From: Latrodectus hesperus | Taxonomy: Eukaryota; Arthropoda; Arachnida; Araneae; Theridiidae | Length of the DNA: 64,000 nucleotides | Direction: 5' to 3' | Assembly: GCA_037975125.1 (NCBI GenBank) | Contig: CM075854.1 | Location: forward strand, 63,607,571 to 63,671,570 | In this document: piece by piece, positions 62,101 through 64,000 of the stretch | How positions within the stretch are numbered: the first letter of the stretch is position 1 | Layout of the letters: the number at the start of each line of letters is the position of its first letter | Notes under the pieces: model-generated | Seen by the model: only the letters and a program-made list of their open reading frames with translations | What the model was told of the DNA's origin: nothing | Databases searched by the model: none | Program-made: the position numbers and the translations under genes

Positions 62101-64000
62101 CTATAAGTTAACATGACAAATCATCGCTTAATTTAAGTATAAAACCCGCTAACTTCTGGTAACAAAAATAATGCCTTCCCCAACTAACACATTGTAGCTT
62201 AATTTATTTCCTTAAGGAATTAATCAACATTTTAGTATTATGATGTGTGGAAAATGTTAGAATAGAGAGAGTATCCGTAACTTTCCTTACAAATCTAATC
62301 TTTCCCCCTTATAAATTCACACTTCTTAACTACTTTATAAACTTCTAAAACGCGCTTAGAGCTTATAATCGCGATATCTTTGTGTGTATATGCTTAAGAT
62401 TCGCACCATTACTCGATAGAAGTTCCCTGCTTTTGAGAGTTAAACTTAACTAAACTTTCTGTAAAGTCGCTGAAGGAGAAAGTTCAAGGTTTTTCTTTGT
62501 AATTTTTTCTGCTAGTAATTGATTATTTTTTTCTTTAGCATGACTGCCTAAATTTTTTTTTATGTTAGGCATGAAGAAAAATTATTTTGGTTTGCTTAAT
62601 TTATGCAGTATGATTGCAAAAATAAAAGTCAATGTAAATCAAATTTTATGAAATTTGGATTTTCTATTCATTTTTATTTTTCATAAATTTAGCAGATAAT
62701 TTCGAAAGTGAAAAAACACGAAATGTATAAATTAATTTAAAACTAAATATCTAAATAGACTTTTTGTCAATTCTAATCCTGTCAAGTTTTTCGTATTTTC
62801 AGATACTCTAGTGATCTAAAATATTTGATTTCACTTCAAAAACTATCATAAAGTCATCTTTTTTTTAACAAAATAGAAAAACCATGATTAATTTAAAATG
62901 CGTATATCTATAAACCAAAAAAACATAAGTTTTCACTGAAAACCACACAATATATGCTAAATAACCCCTACACTCTAAAAAACAATTACCTTCTTTATAT
63001 ACAGTAATGCCTTACCCAAATGTATTTTATAGGTAAGAAAAAAACATTTGTATTGCATTTCCTTTATTTTAAAGTAATATTAGTGTTAGATTCATACATT
63101 TGAGTATAGAATTCATGCATAACAGCTCACTGTTTTACTTATCCTTTCAAAAACATATTTTGTTTAGAAGTTTATTTTCGAAATTTCCAGAAACAAATAA
63201 CACTAAGCGAACGGCTATGAACGAACTATTGAAAATCTTTTGTAAGATATAAAAATAACGATGGCGAAATTTCGCAATGAGGAAGAGGGTATTTGCAGCA
63301 GTGTTTTCTTTCAAGGAGGGTAACGGGGTTCTTCTCTGAATTTCGATGGAATTGTTTGTTGAATCGAACATTTTTCTTACTGATGGAAATATTATTTCAT
63401 ACGGAAGCAGAGGAAATGAGTCCCATTCACAACCCATCCAACAAAGACGGCTTTTTGAGAGAAAAGGTGTGTTGTAACTGCATGGATATGAATATATAAA
63501 TATTCCATTTATGCCTTTCTTTCATTCCTCGTGTAATTTATGTATTTTTTTCCCGCTACTTTCAAAGTTAGAGAGTTTGATATTTTAAAATTCGGGTTTT
63601 GAAATTTATTTTTTGAATTCGGAGAATTTGAATAGCTTTTTCTGTCGCAAGAGAGAACAATTTTAATTGAGAATTTCCATAGTAATTTTTTGTGCAATAA
63701 TTTCAATCGAAAATATTTGGAGAAATGTTTGCTTTAATATGTAATTAGAAGCATCTAAAGCGAACAAAACTAAGATTTATTATTACAAAAATGTATAATT
63801 TATTGTTAAAAGCAGTATTTCGAGTTTATGTATATGATTTAATATTCATTCAAATGTTATTTTATATTGAAATATAGTAACTCTCATATTAAATGACACA
63901 AAAATTTAATTATATAATTTAATATGACGTCAAAATAAAATTATGAAATGTTCTAGGATATTCAAAAATGCGGTTATATGTCATTAGATTAATATACTAT

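Larger units (their letters stand above)
55013..64000 (+). other. Intron 4, first 9 kb (incomplete)
   Basis: AT-rich DNA after the exon 4 donor. No later exon with RhoGEF character was found up to the window edge. It contains a Tc1-like transposon and two SINE pieces. 55.0-57.3, 58.8-60.9 and 62.1-64.0 kb show nothing else to me; overlapping frames at 63147-63499 on both strands have no recognisable domain. Confidence 0.6.

Noticed and set aside
63309..63365. 'ttcttctctgaatttcgatgg' as another snoRNA-like copy
   Set aside because: Only the D'-like end matches; no C box, D box or spacing.

Overview
This window looks like nuclear DNA from an arthropod. It is strongly AT-rich. It holds GT-AG introns of 3.8, 8.4 and 24.6 kb, decayed mariner and Tc1 DNA transposons, a non-LTR retrotransposon remnant, many tRNA-derived SINE-like pieces and long (TA)n microsatellites. 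A chelicerate, perhaps a spider, is my best guess, but this is inference from style and not from a marker gene. There is no bacterial or viral gene organisation.

Only one protein-coding gene is well supported. It lies on the + strand with four exons: 15390-15536, 23893-25611, 50174-50814 and 54626-55012. Splice phases 0, 0 and 2 agree at every junction, and the last exon leaves in phase 2 towards exons beyond the right edge. The exons give about 964 residues of Ser/Pro-rich, mostly disordered protein. A run of motifs across exons 3 and 4 resembles, in order, the N-terminal region of the Rho guanine-nucleotide exchange factor ARHGEF17 (TEM4) as I remember it. I therefore call it an ARHGEF17-like RhoGEF with moderate confidence. 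The catalytic DH-PH part is not in the window. A TATA box plus arthropod-type initiator (15226-15262), a 3-codon upstream ORF and two CRE octamers sit just before or at the start codon.

The most interesting content is non-coding. A core of about 50 nt recurs at least twelve times in two clusters on the + strand: 0.2-4.6 kb, upstream of the gene, and 37.0-39.4 kb, inside intron 2. The best copies have the layout of a box C/D guide RNA: C box RTGATGA, 12-nt guide, D' box CTGA, a C'-like box, a second guide, D box CTGA, and a terminal stem of up to 8 bp. The D' guide is nearly invariant while the second guide varies. The flanks have mostly diverged, so this looks like a tandemly expanded and partly decayed snoRNA-like family. 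In the first cluster the core sits in a 387-bp tandem unit that also carries a tRNA-like module with A and B boxes.

Layout: 0-0.96 kb, 387-bp tandem units; 1.58-4.6 kb, more snoRNA-like copies; 4.6-15.2 kb, AT-rich intergenic DNA with SINE pieces, an RFX-type X-box palindrome and an E2F-type palindrome; 15.2-15.5 kb, promoter and exon 1; 15.5-23.9 kb, intron 1 with a mariner-type MITE and a perfect 29-bp hairpin; 23.9-25.6 kb, exon 2; 25.6-50.2 kb, intron 2 with a 254-bp duplication, a broken mariner, the second snoRNA-like cluster, a LINE 3' fragment, hairpins and microsatellites; 50.2-50.8 kb, exon 3; 50.8-54.6 kb, intron 3 with a 40-nt inverted repeat and SINEs; 54.6-55.0 kb, exon 4; 55.0-64.0 kb, the start of intron 4 with a broken Tc1-like element and SINEs.
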